The notes beneath the pieces were generated by a model that searched no databases, was not told the origin of the DNA, and saw nothing but the letters and a program-made list of their open reading frames with translations. Shown here in pieces: positions 7,713-16,442 of a stretch of 64,000 bases of DNA. Numbering within the stretch: the first letter of the stretch is position 1; the number at the start of each line of letters is the position of its first letter. The position numbers were made by a program, and so were the translations under genes. Source of the DNA: Deltaproteobacteria bacterium. GTDB taxonomy: Bacteria > Desulfobacterota > Desulfomonilia > UBA1062. The stretch is taken from the NCBI GenBank assembly GCA_018434685.1, contig JAHDOV010000003.1, positions 154,302 to 218,301 of the forward strand, given 5' to 3'.

Positions 7713-9074
7713 ATGAGTTACATCAGAAACCTTGAAACACTTCTGGCGCACGGCAACGAGAGACTCCGCCGGATCGCCCTGGATATTGTGGATCATGCAC
7801 TGGCAAAGGCAGATCCATACAAGGCAGTCAAAGATCTTGTCCGTCTCGAGGAAGACATTCTTCAGGTAGGGGAGATCCGCCTTGATCTGAAAAAACACGG
7901 GAGGATTTTTCTCCTCGGCACCGGCAAGGCGACCTTTCCCATTGCGAAGGCCCTTGAAGAGATCCTGTCAGACCGGATCGAAGACGGTGTGATCATCTGT
8001 AAATACGGCCAGGAGGGAACCCTCTCTCACTCGAGGCTCTATTTTTCAAGCCACCCCATTCCCGACGAGGCAGGGTTCCAGGCAGCAGGGGAGGCCCTTG
8101 CCCTGGCCAGAAAGACCGCCCCCGGCGATATCGTGTTTGCCGGCATCACCGGCGGGAGCTCGGCGCTCATGCCTTATCCTGTCGAGGGTGTCACCCTGGA
8201 GGAAAAGAAACTGGTCAACAGGCTTCTTCTGACCTGCAGCGCCAATATCATCGAGATCAATGCAGTCCGCAAACACCTGAGCCGGATCAAGGGCGGATGG
8301 CTTGCCAAGGCCATTCACCCCGAAGCACACCTCATCAACCTGACGGTTTCCGATGTGATCGGTGATCCCCTCGACTACATCACCTGCCCCACGGTGCCCG
8401 ACACGTCGAGCTTCGACGATGCGCGCAGGACTCTGACCAAATACGAGCTCTGGGATAAGGTGCCGTCCTCGGTCAGCAGGTATCTCAAGGCAGGCGGAGA
8501 GTCCCAGGAGACACCCAAGGATCTCTCGGACCACAAGATCGACAACTTCATCATCGTTGCCGGGACCGCTGCCTGTGATGGCGCCGCGGAACGGGCACGG
8601 GAGCTGAATTTCGAGACCATGATCCTCTCCACCATGCTCGAGGGAGAAAGCAGGGAGCTCGGCGGCACGTTTGCGGCTGTAGCAAAGGAGATCCTGCTGA
8701 ACCAGAGACCGCTGAAGCCGCCGTGCGTAGTGATCGGCGGCGGTGAGACAACGGTGAAGATAACGGGCGATGGAGGGCAGGGAGGCCCGAACCAGGAATT
8801 TTCGCTCGGTGCGGCTCTCTGGATCGATCAGATCGGAGATGTCGTGATAGTCGGGCAGGATACGGATGGAACAGACGGCCCGACAGACTTTGCCGGGGGA
8901 ATCGTGGACAACTGGACAGCGGATCGGGCGAGGAAGCTCGGGGTAGACATTTACGCCGCTCTGGGCAGCCACGATGTGACCCCTGCTCTCGTGAAGCTGG
9001 AGGACGCGATCCTCACCGGAGCTACCGGGACCAATGTGAACGATCTGAAACTGATGCTGGTCATGCCCAGGTGA
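7713..9074 (+). CDS. Glycerate-2-kinase family (GK-II, MOFRL domain) enzyme
   Basis: 453 residues. AGGAGG at 7700-7705 sets ATG 7713. Landmarks of the family that makes 2-phosphoglycerate from D-glycerate are GTGKATFPIA (69-78), TGGSSALMPYP (146-156), NAVRKHLSRIKGG (183-195), SDVIGDP (213-219), GGETTVKITG (343-352) and DTDGTDGPTDFAGG (383-396). Two signatures differ: the usual SGPTVPD reads TCPTVPD (224-230) and GGRNQE reads GGPNQE (357-362), so an arginine and a Ser-Gly pair near the substrate are lost. With an altered enolase next door, the kinase may phosphorylate the C2 hydroxyl of a related D-2-hydroxy acid rather than glycerate. Older names for the family are TtuD or hydroxypyruvate reductase. 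Confidence 0.87.
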   Translation: MSYIRNLETLLAHGNERLRRIALDIVDHALAKADPYKAVKDLVRLEEDILQVGEIRLDLKKHGRIFLLGTGKATFPIAKALEEILSDRIEDGVIICKYGQEGTLSHSRLYFSSHPIPDEAGFQAAGEALALARKTAPGDIVFAGITGGSSALMPYPVEGVTLEEKKLVNRLLLTCSANIIEINAVRKHLSRIKGGWLAKAIHPEAHLINLTVSDVIGDPLDYITCPTVPDTSSFDDARRTLTKYELWDKVPSSVSRYLKAGGESQETPKDLSDHKIDNFIIVAGTAACDGAAERARELNFETMILSTMLEGESRELGGTFAAVAKEILLNQRPLKPPCVVIGGGETTVKITGDGGQGGPNQEFSLGAALWIDQIGDVVIVGQDTDGTDGPTDFAGGIVDNWTADRARKLGVDIYAALGSHDVTPALVKLEDAILTGATGTNVNDLKLMLVMPR

Positions 9075-9103
9075 TATCATAACTGATAGGAGGAGCTCTT
9101 ACG

Positions 9104-10093
9104 ATGAACGATCACGGGTTTGTTTCAGCCGCAACCGTCTTTGCCGACCGGTTTTACATGTCGGACACGGCATTGAGAGAGCTGTCCACTCTGGGCGGGT
9201 ATGCATGTGCCGGTGCCGGGAATGCCGAGGACCTGGCGGAGAAGATCGGGAGTTCTTCCGCCGTAAAGGTCATCGTTTCCGAGTATGTACCAATCAATGA
9301 TGTGGTGTTGAGCCATGCCCCGGAGTTACAGGGAGTGATTGCCTATGGGGCGGGTTATAACCATATCGATGTGAAAGCCATGAAACGTGGCGGCGTCAAG
9401 CCCTGCAACTGTCGAGGGGAGAACGCCGAGGCCGTTGCCGAGCTGGCCTTTGGTCTCATGCTCAGTCTGCTCAGGAGAATCCACAGGGCTGATGCATGGG
9501 TCAGGGCGGGTGAATGGGTGAAGGCAGGCATGGTTCTGCCGGAATGGGCCTCCGGCAGGGAATTATGGAAAAAAACCCTTGGGGTTATCGGTTTGGGGCA
9601 GATTGGTGCCAGGGTGGTGAGGATCGCAAAGGGATTCGGCATGGAAACAATCGCCTATGACCCCTGCATGAGTTCTGAGGTGTACAGCCGTCTGGGGGTG
9701 GAACCGGTGACCCTGGCAGGACTGCTGTCCCGCTCCGATGTGGTCACCATCCATGTTCCGCTCTCTTCGGAGACGGAAGGCATGCTCGATTCCCTGGCTT
9801 TGGCAGGCGCGAAGCCGGGGATGATCCTGGTAAACACGTCCCGGGGAAGGGTGATCGACGAGGAAGCCCTGGTCGCTGCACTTCAGACAGGACTGATCGA
9901 GGGCGCAGCACTGGATGTCTTCGCTGCCGAACCCCTGCCCGCCGGTCATCCCCTGACCGGGATGGACAATGTGATCCTTTCGCCCCATATGGGGGCCTTG
10001 AGCAGGGAAGCAGGCGATCGCCTCTCGGATTCCGTGGTGCGGCAGGTCAGGGCGATCCTTGAGGGGGGCTCCCCCGAAGGACTCATCAGATAA
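9104..10093 (+). CDS. D-isomer-specific 2-hydroxyacid dehydrogenase
   Basis: 329 residues of the phosphoglycerate-dehydrogenase-like superfamily, NAD(H) dependent and cytosolic. The nucleotide fold is marked by GVIGLGQIGARVV near residue 160 with an acidic residue downstream (AYDPCM), and the catalytic set is Arg (VNTSRGRVID), Glu (DVFAAEPLP) and His (SPHMGA). It interconverts a D-2-hydroxy acid and its 2-oxo acid, for example glycerate and hydroxypyruvate. GGAGGAG precedes ATG 9104, 29 bp after the kinase stop. As last gene of the cluster it would oxidise the D-form made by the racemase, or reduce the oxo acid. No serine-pathway regulatory domain is present. Confidence 0.88.
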   Translation: MNDHGFVSAATVFADRFYMSDTALRELSTLGGYACAGAGNAEDLAEKIGSSSAVKVIVSEYVPINDVVLSHAPELQGVIAYGAGYNHIDVKAMKRGGVKPCNCRGENAEAVAELAFGLMLSLLRRIHRADAWVRAGEWVKAGMVLPEWASGRELWKKTLGVIGLGQIGARVVRIAKGFGMETIAYDPCMSSEVYSRLGVEPVTLAGLLSRSDVVTIHVPLSSETEGMLDSLALAGAKPGMILVNTSRGRVIDEEALVAALQTGLIEGAALDVFAAEPLPAGHPLTGMDNVILSPHMGALSREAGDRLSDSVVRQVRAILEGGSPEGLIR

Positions 10094-10220
10094 GGACTGG
10101 CGAAAGAGGAACACCGCCGTGCCCGCGCCCATAAGAGAGCGGGGCGCAGCACGGACACGGCGATCAGAGAACAATAACCGCACTGCTCGTGCTTAGCGTC
10201 ACATACACCCTGATCGTGAC

Positions 10221-10250
10221 GTCCTGGTGCCACCTGGCAGGCACCAGGAC
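10221..10250 (+). terminator. Strong hairpin closing the catabolic operon
   Basis: The arms 10221-10231 (GTCCTGGTGCC) and 10240-10250 (GGCACCAGGAC) pair perfectly over 11 bp around an 8-base loop, about 130 bp after the dehydrogenase stop and 100 bp before rmuC. No run of T follows, so it would be a weak or factor-assisted terminator. Confidence 0.5.
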
Positions 10251-10352
10251 GGAGCGATTCGCTGATGTACTGCGGCAATTCCTTGTTATTCCGTGCTGAT
10301 TTCCCTTTCGGACTCACAGAGGATATGCCATATTCCCCCTGGAGGTTCTGTT

Positions 10353-11663
10353 ATGGAAATGATCCTGCTCGCTGTCCTCATAGGTCTGTCTGTAATCTCG
10401 ATCGTGCTCATCCTCCTTGCGGGGAGGCAGGGCGACCGGTCCGTACAGCTGGAACAGGCGATCCGCGATGAGTTCCGCTCTGCCCGCGAAGAATCCGCAC
10501 GGACCGGCCGGGAGCTGCGCGAAGAAATGGCGCTGGCCCAGAAGGCCGCCACCGAGACCCTGGTGAAAACCATGGCCGAGATGGGCAGGGCCCAGGGTGA
10601 GCACCTGGAAACGGTTGCGCTTCGCATACGGGAACTTTCTCAGTCCAACGAGGTGCGCCTCGAGAGGATGCGCAGCGGAATAGACGACCGGCTCAAAGGC
10701 CTCCAGGAGGGCAATGAAAAGAAGCTCGATCAGATGCGGCAGACCGTGGACGAGAAACTGCAGGGCACGCTCGAGAAGCGGCTGGGGGAATCGTTCAAGC
10801 TGGTGAGCGAGCGTCTCGAGGCGGTTCAGCGCGGCCTCGGGGAGATGCAGAGTCTCGCCACGGGCGTTGGCGACCTGAAGCGGGTCCTCACCAATGTGAA
10901 GGCACGGGGTACGTGGGCTGAGGTTCAGCTCGGCGCACTCCTCGAACAGATACTCTGCCCCGACCAGTATGCCAGGAATGTCCAGGTGAAGGATGACTCC
11001 CGCGAGGTGGTGGAGTATGCCGTGCGCCTGCCTGGAGCCGACGGCAGGGGGGATTCCCCGGTCTGGCTGCCCATAGACTCGAAGTTTCCCCAGGAGGACT
11101 ACCTGCGCCTCGTCGACGCTGCGGACAGGGCAGATGCAGAGGCGGTTCAGAAGGCGACGGCGGGCCTGCTGCGCGCCGTGCAGGGTTCTGCGAGAGAGAT
11201 CAGTGAAAAGTATCTCTGTCCTCCGGCCACGACAGACTTCGCCATTCTCTTCCTGCCGACCGAAGGCCTCTATGCAGAGGTGCTCCGGCAGCCCGGGCAG
11301 GTGGAGGAGATGCAGCAGAAATACCGGATCGTCCTGGCCGGGCCGACCACGCTGGCTGCCATCCTGAGCAGCCTCCGCATGGGGTTCCAGACCCTGGCGC
11401 TCGAGAAACGTTCGCACGAGGTCTGGTCGATCCTCGCCGCGGTCAAGACCGAATTTTCGAAGTTCGGTGAGGTCCTCTCGAAGGTGAAGCGACAGCTGTA
11501 CACCGCATCGAATACCATCGAGCAGACCGAGATCAGGACACGGGCCATGGCCCGGAAGCTTAGGGACGTGGAACAGCTGCCGGGGATCGAGTCAGGTGCC
11601 CTGCTGGGTCTTTGTGAACAGGGAGATCAGGCCCTGGTCGAAGAGGAAGATGAAGGCTGCTGA
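10353..11663 (+). CDS. rmuC: RmuC family DNA recombination protein
   Basis: 436 residues with the RmuC layout: an N-terminal membrane helix (MEMILLAVLIGLSVISIV), a long charged coiled coil (about 30-175) and the C-terminal RmuC nuclease-like domain. The latter holds VKARGTWAEVQLGALLEQIL, LPIDSKFPQEDY and FLPTEGLYAEVL. RmuC limits DNA inversions and other rearrangements in E. coli, by a mechanism thought to involve cleavage of DNA structures. ATG 10353 is selected because GGAGG lies 7 bases ahead and the membrane helix begins there; a longer frame from 10293 would put a non-conserved polar stretch in front. It converges with the minus-strand signalling operon, 28 bp away. Confidence 0.92.
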   Translation: MEMILLAVLIGLSVISIVLILLAGRQGDRSVQLEQAIRDEFRSAREESARTGRELREEMALAQKAATETLVKTMAEMGRAQGEHLETVALRIRELSQSNEVRLERMRSGIDDRLKGLQEGNEKKLDQMRQTVDEKLQGTLEKRLGESFKLVSERLEAVQRGLGEMQSLATGVGDLKRVLTNVKARGTWAEVQLGALLEQILCPDQYARNVQVKDDSREVVEYAVRLPGADGRGDSPVWLPIDSKFPQEDYLRLVDAADRADAEAVQKATAGLLRAVQGSAREISEKYLCPPATTDFAILFLPTEGLYAEVLRQPGQVEEMQQKYRIVLAGPTTLAAILSSLRMGFQTLALEKRSHEVWSILAAVKTEFSKFGEVLSKVKRQLYTASNTIEQTEIRTRAMARKLRDVEQLPGIESGALLGLCEQGDQALVEEEDEGC

Positions 11664-11691
11664 TGTATGAAGAGGCGGGCGCCGGTGCCGC

Positions 11692-12066
11692 TCAGGTGTC
11701 TGCCTCGAGCAGGCTCTGTACCTTGAAGAGGATCATGTGGGCGGAGGAGGGTTTCACCAGGTAGAGGTCCGCGCCTGCGTCATGGGCGAGCTTCCGGTTG
11801 TCCTGGCCCGTTTCCGTGGTCAGCATGATGATGGGGACATCGCAATACTGGGGATCCTGCCTGAGGGTGCCGATGAGCTCTATCCCATCCATGTTCGGCA
11901 TGTTCAGATCCGCTATGATCAGCCTGATATCCGGATGCAGGGACAGTTTTTCCAGGGCGTCGAATCCGTCGCAGGCCTCGATGCAGGTATAGTTGCTCGG
12001 CCGCAGGGTGTGAACCAGGAGTGTCCTGACCGTGGGAGAATCATCCACTATGAGAATCTTGTCCAT
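11692..12066 (-). CDS. Single-domain response regulator (CheY-like)
   Basis: 124 residues, a lone receiver domain with the acidic pair DD at 8-9, phospho-acceptor Asp53 (IADLNMP), the Thr/Ser switch position (MLTTE, about 83) and Lys105 (LVKPSS). No output domain follows, so it probably works by protein contact. It is the last gene of the flagellar/chemotaxis operon, 12 bp behind cheR. A second, more typical CheY lies upstream in the same operon, so this one may serve in adaptation or as a phosphate sink. GGAGGCAC precedes the start codon. Confidence 0.9.
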   Translation of the reverse strand: MDKILIVDDSPTVRTLLVHTLRPSNYTCIEACDGFDALEKLSLHPDIRLIIADLNMPNMDGIELIGTLRQDPQYCDVPIIMLTTETGQDNRKLAHDAGADLYLVKPSSAHMILFKVQSLLEADT

Positions 12067-12078
12067 AGGGTGTGCCTC

Positions 12079-12942
12079 CTATTCCTTCTTGTAGCCGAGC
12101 GCCCCGGGGAAGTGCACCAGCTTGAACGCCCGCGAAATATTGTGCAGGGATTCCGAGTGGCCGATGAAAAGGTATCCTCCCGGGTTCAGGTTGTCATAGA
12201 GCTGGGAGACAAAACGTTTTTTTGCCGCGTCGTCAAAGTAGATGAGCACATTCCTGCAGAAGATGATATCGAACCCTCTCATGAGGCGAACCCGTTTGCT
12301 GTCGTTGAAGTTGAGGCACTGCAGTTCGACGAGCGTGCGGATCTCATCGACTACCCGGTATTGCGATCTCTCTGCGATGAAATACTTCTTCTTTATCTCG
12401 GGTGGGACCGACCTGAGGGTGTATTCACTGTAGGTCGCAGCCCGGGCTGATTTGAGGGCCTTTTCGCTGATATCGCTTCCCCAGATCTTTACGTCCCATT
12501 GTGCAAGCCTCTCCTGGAGCAACTCCTTGGTCACGATCCCCATAGTATAGGGTTCGTCTCCCGTGGAGCACCCGGCCGACCAGAGTCTGAGGATCTTTTC
12601 CCCCTGTTCCTCCCTCCTGGCCATGATCTCGGGCAGGGCCTTCTCCTGGAAGGACTGAATCTGGGGCGGACTCCTGAAAAAGCTCGTTTCGTTGGTGGTC
12701 ACCGAATCGAACAGGCAGCGCAGCTCCCTGTCTGCCTGCGGGTCATATTTGAGCAGGTAGTAGTACTTGTCGAAATCACCGAGGTTGGTCGCCTTCAGGC
12801 GCAGCGTCAGCCTGTTTTCGAGCTGGGTTTTTTTCGCGTCGGAGAAATAGATCCCGGAATGCTCGTAGATAAAGTCCCTCAACAACCTGAATGTTTCATC
12901 CGTCATGAGAGATGGTGCTTCCGAGGTTTTCAGTTCATTCAT
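12079..12942 (-). CDS. cheR: CheR-type chemotaxis protein methyltransferase
   Basis: 287 residues. CheR methylates glutamates on chemoreceptors with S-adenosylmethionine. The N-terminal helical domain (about 15-90, FRLLRDFIYEHSGIYF) and the SAM-binding domain (LWSAGCSTGDEPYTMGIV, then VLIYFD and GGYLFIGHSESL) are both present. The start at 12942 is chosen because it overlaps the stop of the HDOD gene by 8 bases (ATGAATGA) and has GGGAGT 8 bases ahead; a start at 12978 lies deeper in the upstream gene without a ribosome site. No receptor, CheA, CheW or CheB is in the window, so the rest of the pathway is encoded elsewhere. Confidence 0.93.
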   Translation of the reverse strand: MNELKTSEAPSLMTDETFRLLRDFIYEHSGIYFSDAKKTQLENRLTLRLKATNLGDFDKYYYLLKYDPQADRELRCLFDSVTTNETSFFRSPPQIQSFQEKALPEIMARREEQGEKILRLWSAGCSTGDEPYTMGIVTKELLQERLAQWDVKIWGSDISEKALKSARAATYSEYTLRSVPPEIKKKYFIAERSQYRVVDEIRTLVELQCLNFNDSKRVRLMRGFDIIFCRNVLIYFDDAAKKRFVSQLYDNLNPGGYLFIGHSESLHNISRAFKLVHFPGALGYKKE

Positions 12943-13837
12943 TGGCAGACTCCCGGGCATCCGTTTCCGAGAGCGCACCGATATAGGACTTCACCTCGTC
13001 GCCGATAGACTCTATCTCAAAGGTAAAGCGTTCGAGGTCGAGGAAGTGAACGGGATAGCCCATCTGCTTGAGGATATGCCATGCTTCCTGATCGGCCAGC
13101 ACGAACGACATCCGGTCCCCGCCGAAGGAAAACTCTCTGGCCTTTGCCAGGAGATCTGCAATGGAAATGAGTGAGGTGATGTCCTTGAACTGTGCAGCAG
13201 ATGGATGATGGTGATGGAGGTTGATATCGGCCAGATAGCCGGGGAGGTTCCATTTCTCTGCGAGAAAGTGCCCTATTTCCATGTGGGTTGTCCCGAGCAC
13301 CTCCTGCTCTGCCTCATGCATGGGGCAGTCCACGTCGATGGAAAATGCCCGGGCCTCCTCGAACTCATCATGAAAATACTGGTCGAGTACGATCTTGCCG
13401 ATGTCATGCAGCAGCCCACCCACAAATTCTCTGCCCATGGACTTCATTGCCAGTTTCTTGTCGATATGTCTGGCGATGAGCCCTGTTGCGATGCAGTGAT
13501 TCCAGAACATCCTGCGCACCGATTCATCCTGGCCGTCTCCTGGCGGGAAGATGGACAGTATGGAGACCGACGTCGTGATGTTGATGATTTCGTTCAGGCC
13601 GATCATGAGGATGGCCCGATGCAGGGTGTCAATGGCACCGGAACCCCGCCGGTAAAAGGCGGAATTCGCCATCTTCAATACCATGGCGGCAAGCGATGGA
13701 TCCTGGTAAATGCATTCCGAGATGGATTTTATGGATACATCCGGTTTGCGGGAGAGGCTCATGACCTCCATTGCCACCGACGGCAGGGTGGGGAGATCGT
13801 CGATGTCCCTTATGGTATCAAAAACCGAATCGTTCAT
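12935..13837 (-). CDS. HDOD-domain signalling protein
   Basis: 300 residues, almost all one HDOD domain (a degenerate relative of HD phosphohydrolases): DLPTLPSVAMEVMSLSRKPD, then QDPSLAAMVLKMANSAFY and a GGLLHDIGKIVLDQY stretch. Although HDOD proteins usually lose catalytic residues, this one keeps an HD pair (LLHDIGK) and further histidines (TTHMEIGHFL, NLHHHHPSA), so hydrolase activity should not be excluded. HDOD proteins often sit in motility and stress-signalling operons; their exact activity is mostly unknown. The start lies one base after the upstream HEAT gene's stop (TGATATG), which suggests coupled translation. Confidence 0.85.
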   Translation of the reverse strand: MNDSVFDTIRDIDDLPTLPSVAMEVMSLSRKPDVSIKSISECIYQDPSLAAMVLKMANSAFYRRGSGAIDTLHRAILMIGLNEIINITTSVSILSIFPPGDGQDESVRRMFWNHCIATGLIARHIDKKLAMKSMGREFVGGLLHDIGKIVLDQYFHDEFEEARAFSIDVDCPMHEAEQEVLGTTHMEIGHFLAEKWNLPGYLADINLHHHHPSAAQFKDITSLISIADLLAKAREFSFGGDRMSFVLADQEAWHILKQMGYPVHFLDLERFTFEIESIGDEVKSYIGALSETDARESANE

Positions 13838-13838
13838 A

Positions 13839-15743
13839 TCAGAAAGTACCCCCCTGTAATGTGTCCATTGCATTCCTCACCGCTCGGACGACATCGGGAT
13901 TATCGTCGTCCAGATAGACCTCCAGATCGCTAAAGAGCGATTCTTCGCCCCACCGGCCCAGCGCACAGGCCGCTGATATCCGCAGAAGGTCGGGGCCGCT
14001 TGCCAGGATGTTCAGGAGTCTGGTCCTTGCAGCTTCATCATGGAATTTCCCAAGCGCCTCGACGGCATGGTGCGCCGTCCGGAGATCTTCACTGGAGGCG
14101 GCCTCTTCCACGAAGGGACGGAAGTCGCCTATGCCCCGCTGTCCGACCAGGTCCATGGCCAGGTGACGGACCTCGTCGAATTCGTCATTCAGGAGAGTCC
14201 CCAGCAGGTCTTTTTCAACAGGCAGGGCCGCGTCCCGGATGAGCTTCACTGCGGCCATGCGGACGTTCTGCTGGTCGTCTCCGGACAGGGTTCTGACTGC
14301 CTGAACCAGGTGCGCGCTGTTCATGCCCCGGAGTCCGGCGAGCGCCATGATCCGTATGGAGGGGTCGCTGTCGCTGAGCAGGCTGCCGAAGGTATCCTCG
14401 GCCGTTGTACCGCCGATCGCTACGATTGCCTCGAGGGCAGCGGTGTTCACGTCGGGGTACGGGTGCCGGAGGAACTGCTCCAGTTCCCGGATGTCCGTGG
14501 GATTCCCGATTTTTCCGAGCGCCTGCAGTGCCGGGGATACGACATGGCCGTCCGGGTCGTGAATGAGCTGGAGGAAGCACTCCCTGCACGCAGTTCCGTT
14601 GATCTCGGCCAGGGCACGGGTCATGGCCCGCTTCGCAGTCCCCTGGGCGGCGTGTACCCGTGCCGCGATCTCCAGGGCCTCTGCCTGGGTTCCAGTCTTT
14701 GCAAGGATCTCCGAGGCCAGGATCATGGCCGGTTCATCCCTGTCCAGGAGGTCTATGAGCTGGGATACATCGGCCAGACGGCAGAGGCTGGACTTGATGT
14801 CCTCCCATTTCTCCATCTCGCTGTCGGGATCTGTTGTCCCGGCCAGGGCGATGATCCTCTCGGCACTGGTTCTGTCCCCGATGAGGGCCAGGGTTTTCAG
14901 GATAGCTCTCTGAAAGCTGTCGTCCGCCTCGTCAAGGTGGGTTTCGAGAATGAGTTTCATGCGGGTTCTGTCATCAGAACCGAGCCGTTCTATATCATCG
15001 CAGGACATGCCCTTGAGCAGGGTCCTGGCAACGGTGATCTCGACATACCCGCCGCCACCGGAAATCAAGCCGAGCAGGGGGCGTATGGCGTCGCTCGACC
15101 CGATTTTCCCGAGCGTCTCGAGAATGGCGCACATGGTTATATCGTCATCCGAGAAGCGGTTCAGCCCGTCGAGGAGGAACCGCACAACCCCGTCATGGGG
15201 GATGGATGCGAGTGCTTCGATGACCGAAAACCTGATCCACTCTTCATCGTCAATGAGCCGAGAGAGGTGTTCAAAGGCCCGTGGATCTCCCAGTTCGCCT
15301 AAGGAGACGACCGCGGCGTTGCGCACATTGGGATTGGTGTCGCTGAGCCCTTTGATGAGCGTATCCAGGCTCTCGATGCTGCCGATACTCCCGAGGATAT
15401 CGAGGACGAACAGGCGGATGTTGTCGTCCGGATGGCGTGCAAGCCCGTGAAGGATGTCAAGGCCGTCATCCCCGATCCGGCGCAGGATCTCGATGGCCGT
15501 ATTCCGCAGTGCCGGATCCTTGTGGGTGAGGAGCCGCACCATCTTTTCAATCTCTGCCCTGCCGCCCAGGAGGATGATGGCGTTCTGGGCCGCATCCCGC
15601 ACGCCATGGTTGGGGTCCTGCAGCAGGGACTCAAGCCGGACGAATGCCGCCTCTGTTCCGCTGTCGGCGAGCAGCATTGCCGCTTCGCGTCGAACGGATG
15701 GGTCCGGCGAAGAGATCATGGCCTCGATAGGGGTCAGATCCAT
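13839..15743 (-). CDS. HEAT-repeat protein in the chemotaxis operon
   Basis: 634 residues made almost entirely of about 30-residue helical repeats of the HEAT/PBS-lyase type from the first residue (SSPDPSVRREAAMLLADSG; DPNHGVRDAAQNAIILLG; DKDPALRNTAIEILRRIG) to the end. No signal peptide, membrane segment or enzyme motif is seen, so it should be a soluble solenoid that binds other proteins. AAGGTG precedes ATG 15743. It lies between a FliL-like gene and HDOD-cheR and is translationally linked to the latter. A scaffold for chemotaxis or flagellar signalling is a reasonable inference, but there is no direct functional assignment. Confidence 0.85.
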   Translation of the reverse strand: MDLTPIEAMISSPDPSVRREAAMLLADSGTEAAFVRLESLLQDPNHGVRDAAQNAIILLGGRAEIEKMVRLLTHKDPALRNTAIEILRRIGDDGLDILHGLARHPDDNIRLFVLDILGSIGSIESLDTLIKGLSDTNPNVRNAAVVSLGELGDPRAFEHLSRLIDDEEWIRFSVIEALASIPHDGVVRFLLDGLNRFSDDDITMCAILETLGKIGSSDAIRPLLGLISGGGGYVEITVARTLLKGMSCDDIERLGSDDRTRMKLILETHLDEADDSFQRAILKTLALIGDRTSAERIIALAGTTDPDSEMEKWEDIKSSLCRLADVSQLIDLLDRDEPAMILASEILAKTGTQAEALEIAARVHAAQGTAKRAMTRALAEINGTACRECFLQLIHDPDGHVVSPALQALGKIGNPTDIRELEQFLRHPYPDVNTAALEAIVAIGGTTAEDTFGSLLSDSDPSIRIMALAGLRGMNSAHLVQAVRTLSGDDQQNVRMAAVKLIRDAALPVEKDLLGTLLNDEFDEVRHLAMDLVGQRGIGDFRPFVEEAASSEDLRTAHHAVEALGKFHDEAARTRLLNILASGPDLLRISAACALGRWGEESLFSDLEVYLDDDNPDVVRAVRNAMDTLQGGTF

Positions 15744-15831
15744 CGGGCACCTTCACTGTGGAGGGCATTGATTTTCTTGTCCATGTCTTGTCCTGCACCC
15801 ATAACCGTTTGGTATAGCCTCTCAGCGGGTC

Positions 15832-16434
15832 CTAGCGGGATTCGTACTGGATGAACGCGACATCCTTTACCTTGAAATCCCGCAGGTCCTGCGTGAGCAT
15901 GTCTGCAAGTTCGTTTTTCGAATAGATCTGCGCATTCGTGGAGAGTCTCTCGAGGATAAGGCTGCGCACGGCGAATATGTTGCCCTCGATGTTTGCGGCG
16001 GTCCCGGGCGTTATCTGGAGGCTGAGCTGTGCAAGGAGCACCCCTGATTCTCGGGGGTTGTGCGGATCATACAGGATCATGAAGGGATCGAGGATGATAT
16101 CCCCGTCGGATAATGGCGCCTCCTGGGACTCCACCGTATCAACAGGGAAGGGAACGGGTTGTGCGGGGTGTTCAGGGAGGACATACCAGGCAATGCCTCC
16201 TGCCCCGGCGAGCAGCATGAGTCCCATGCATGCCCAAAGGAGCATGGGGAATTTCCGGGAAGATTTCTGTTCCGCTTCGCCCTTGTCGACTGACTGGACG
16301 GGGCGGTCCAGGGCTTTCTGGCCGGCGTCCTCGTCTTTCAGGGAGATGCCGTCTCTGTCGAGATCGACCTTGCCCCGGTCAAGGGAGATGCCGTCTTTGT
16401 CGAGCTCAGCCTTTTTCCCGGGAAAAATCGCCAT
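15832..16434 (-). CDS. FliL-like single-pass membrane protein
   Basis: 200 residues. A charged cytoplasmic N-terminus (about 1-62), one membrane helix (MLLWACMGLMLLAGAGGIAWYV, about 64-85), then a periplasmic domain ending in a FliL-like region (AANIEGNIFAVRSLILERLS... ADMLTQDLRDFKVKDVAF). FliL associates with the flagellar stator and hook-basal body. The position between cheY and the HEAT gene in a flagellar operon supports this, though similarity is modest. The N-terminus carries a short duplication: LDKDGISL at 11-18 and LDRDGISL at 25-32, matched by a DNA direct repeat. A general periplasmic anchor is the alternative. Confidence 0.6.
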   Translation of the reverse strand: MAIFPGKKAELDKDGISLDRGKVDLDRDGISLKDEDAGQKALDRPVQSVDKGEAEQKSSRKFPMLLWACMGLMLLAGAGGIAWYVLPEHPAQPVPFPVDTVESQEAPLSDGDIILDPFMILYDPHNPRESGVLLAQLSLQITPGTAANIEGNIFAVRSLILERLSTNAQIYSKNELADMLTQDLRDFKVKDVAFIQYESR

Positions 16435-16442
16435 ATTCTCAC

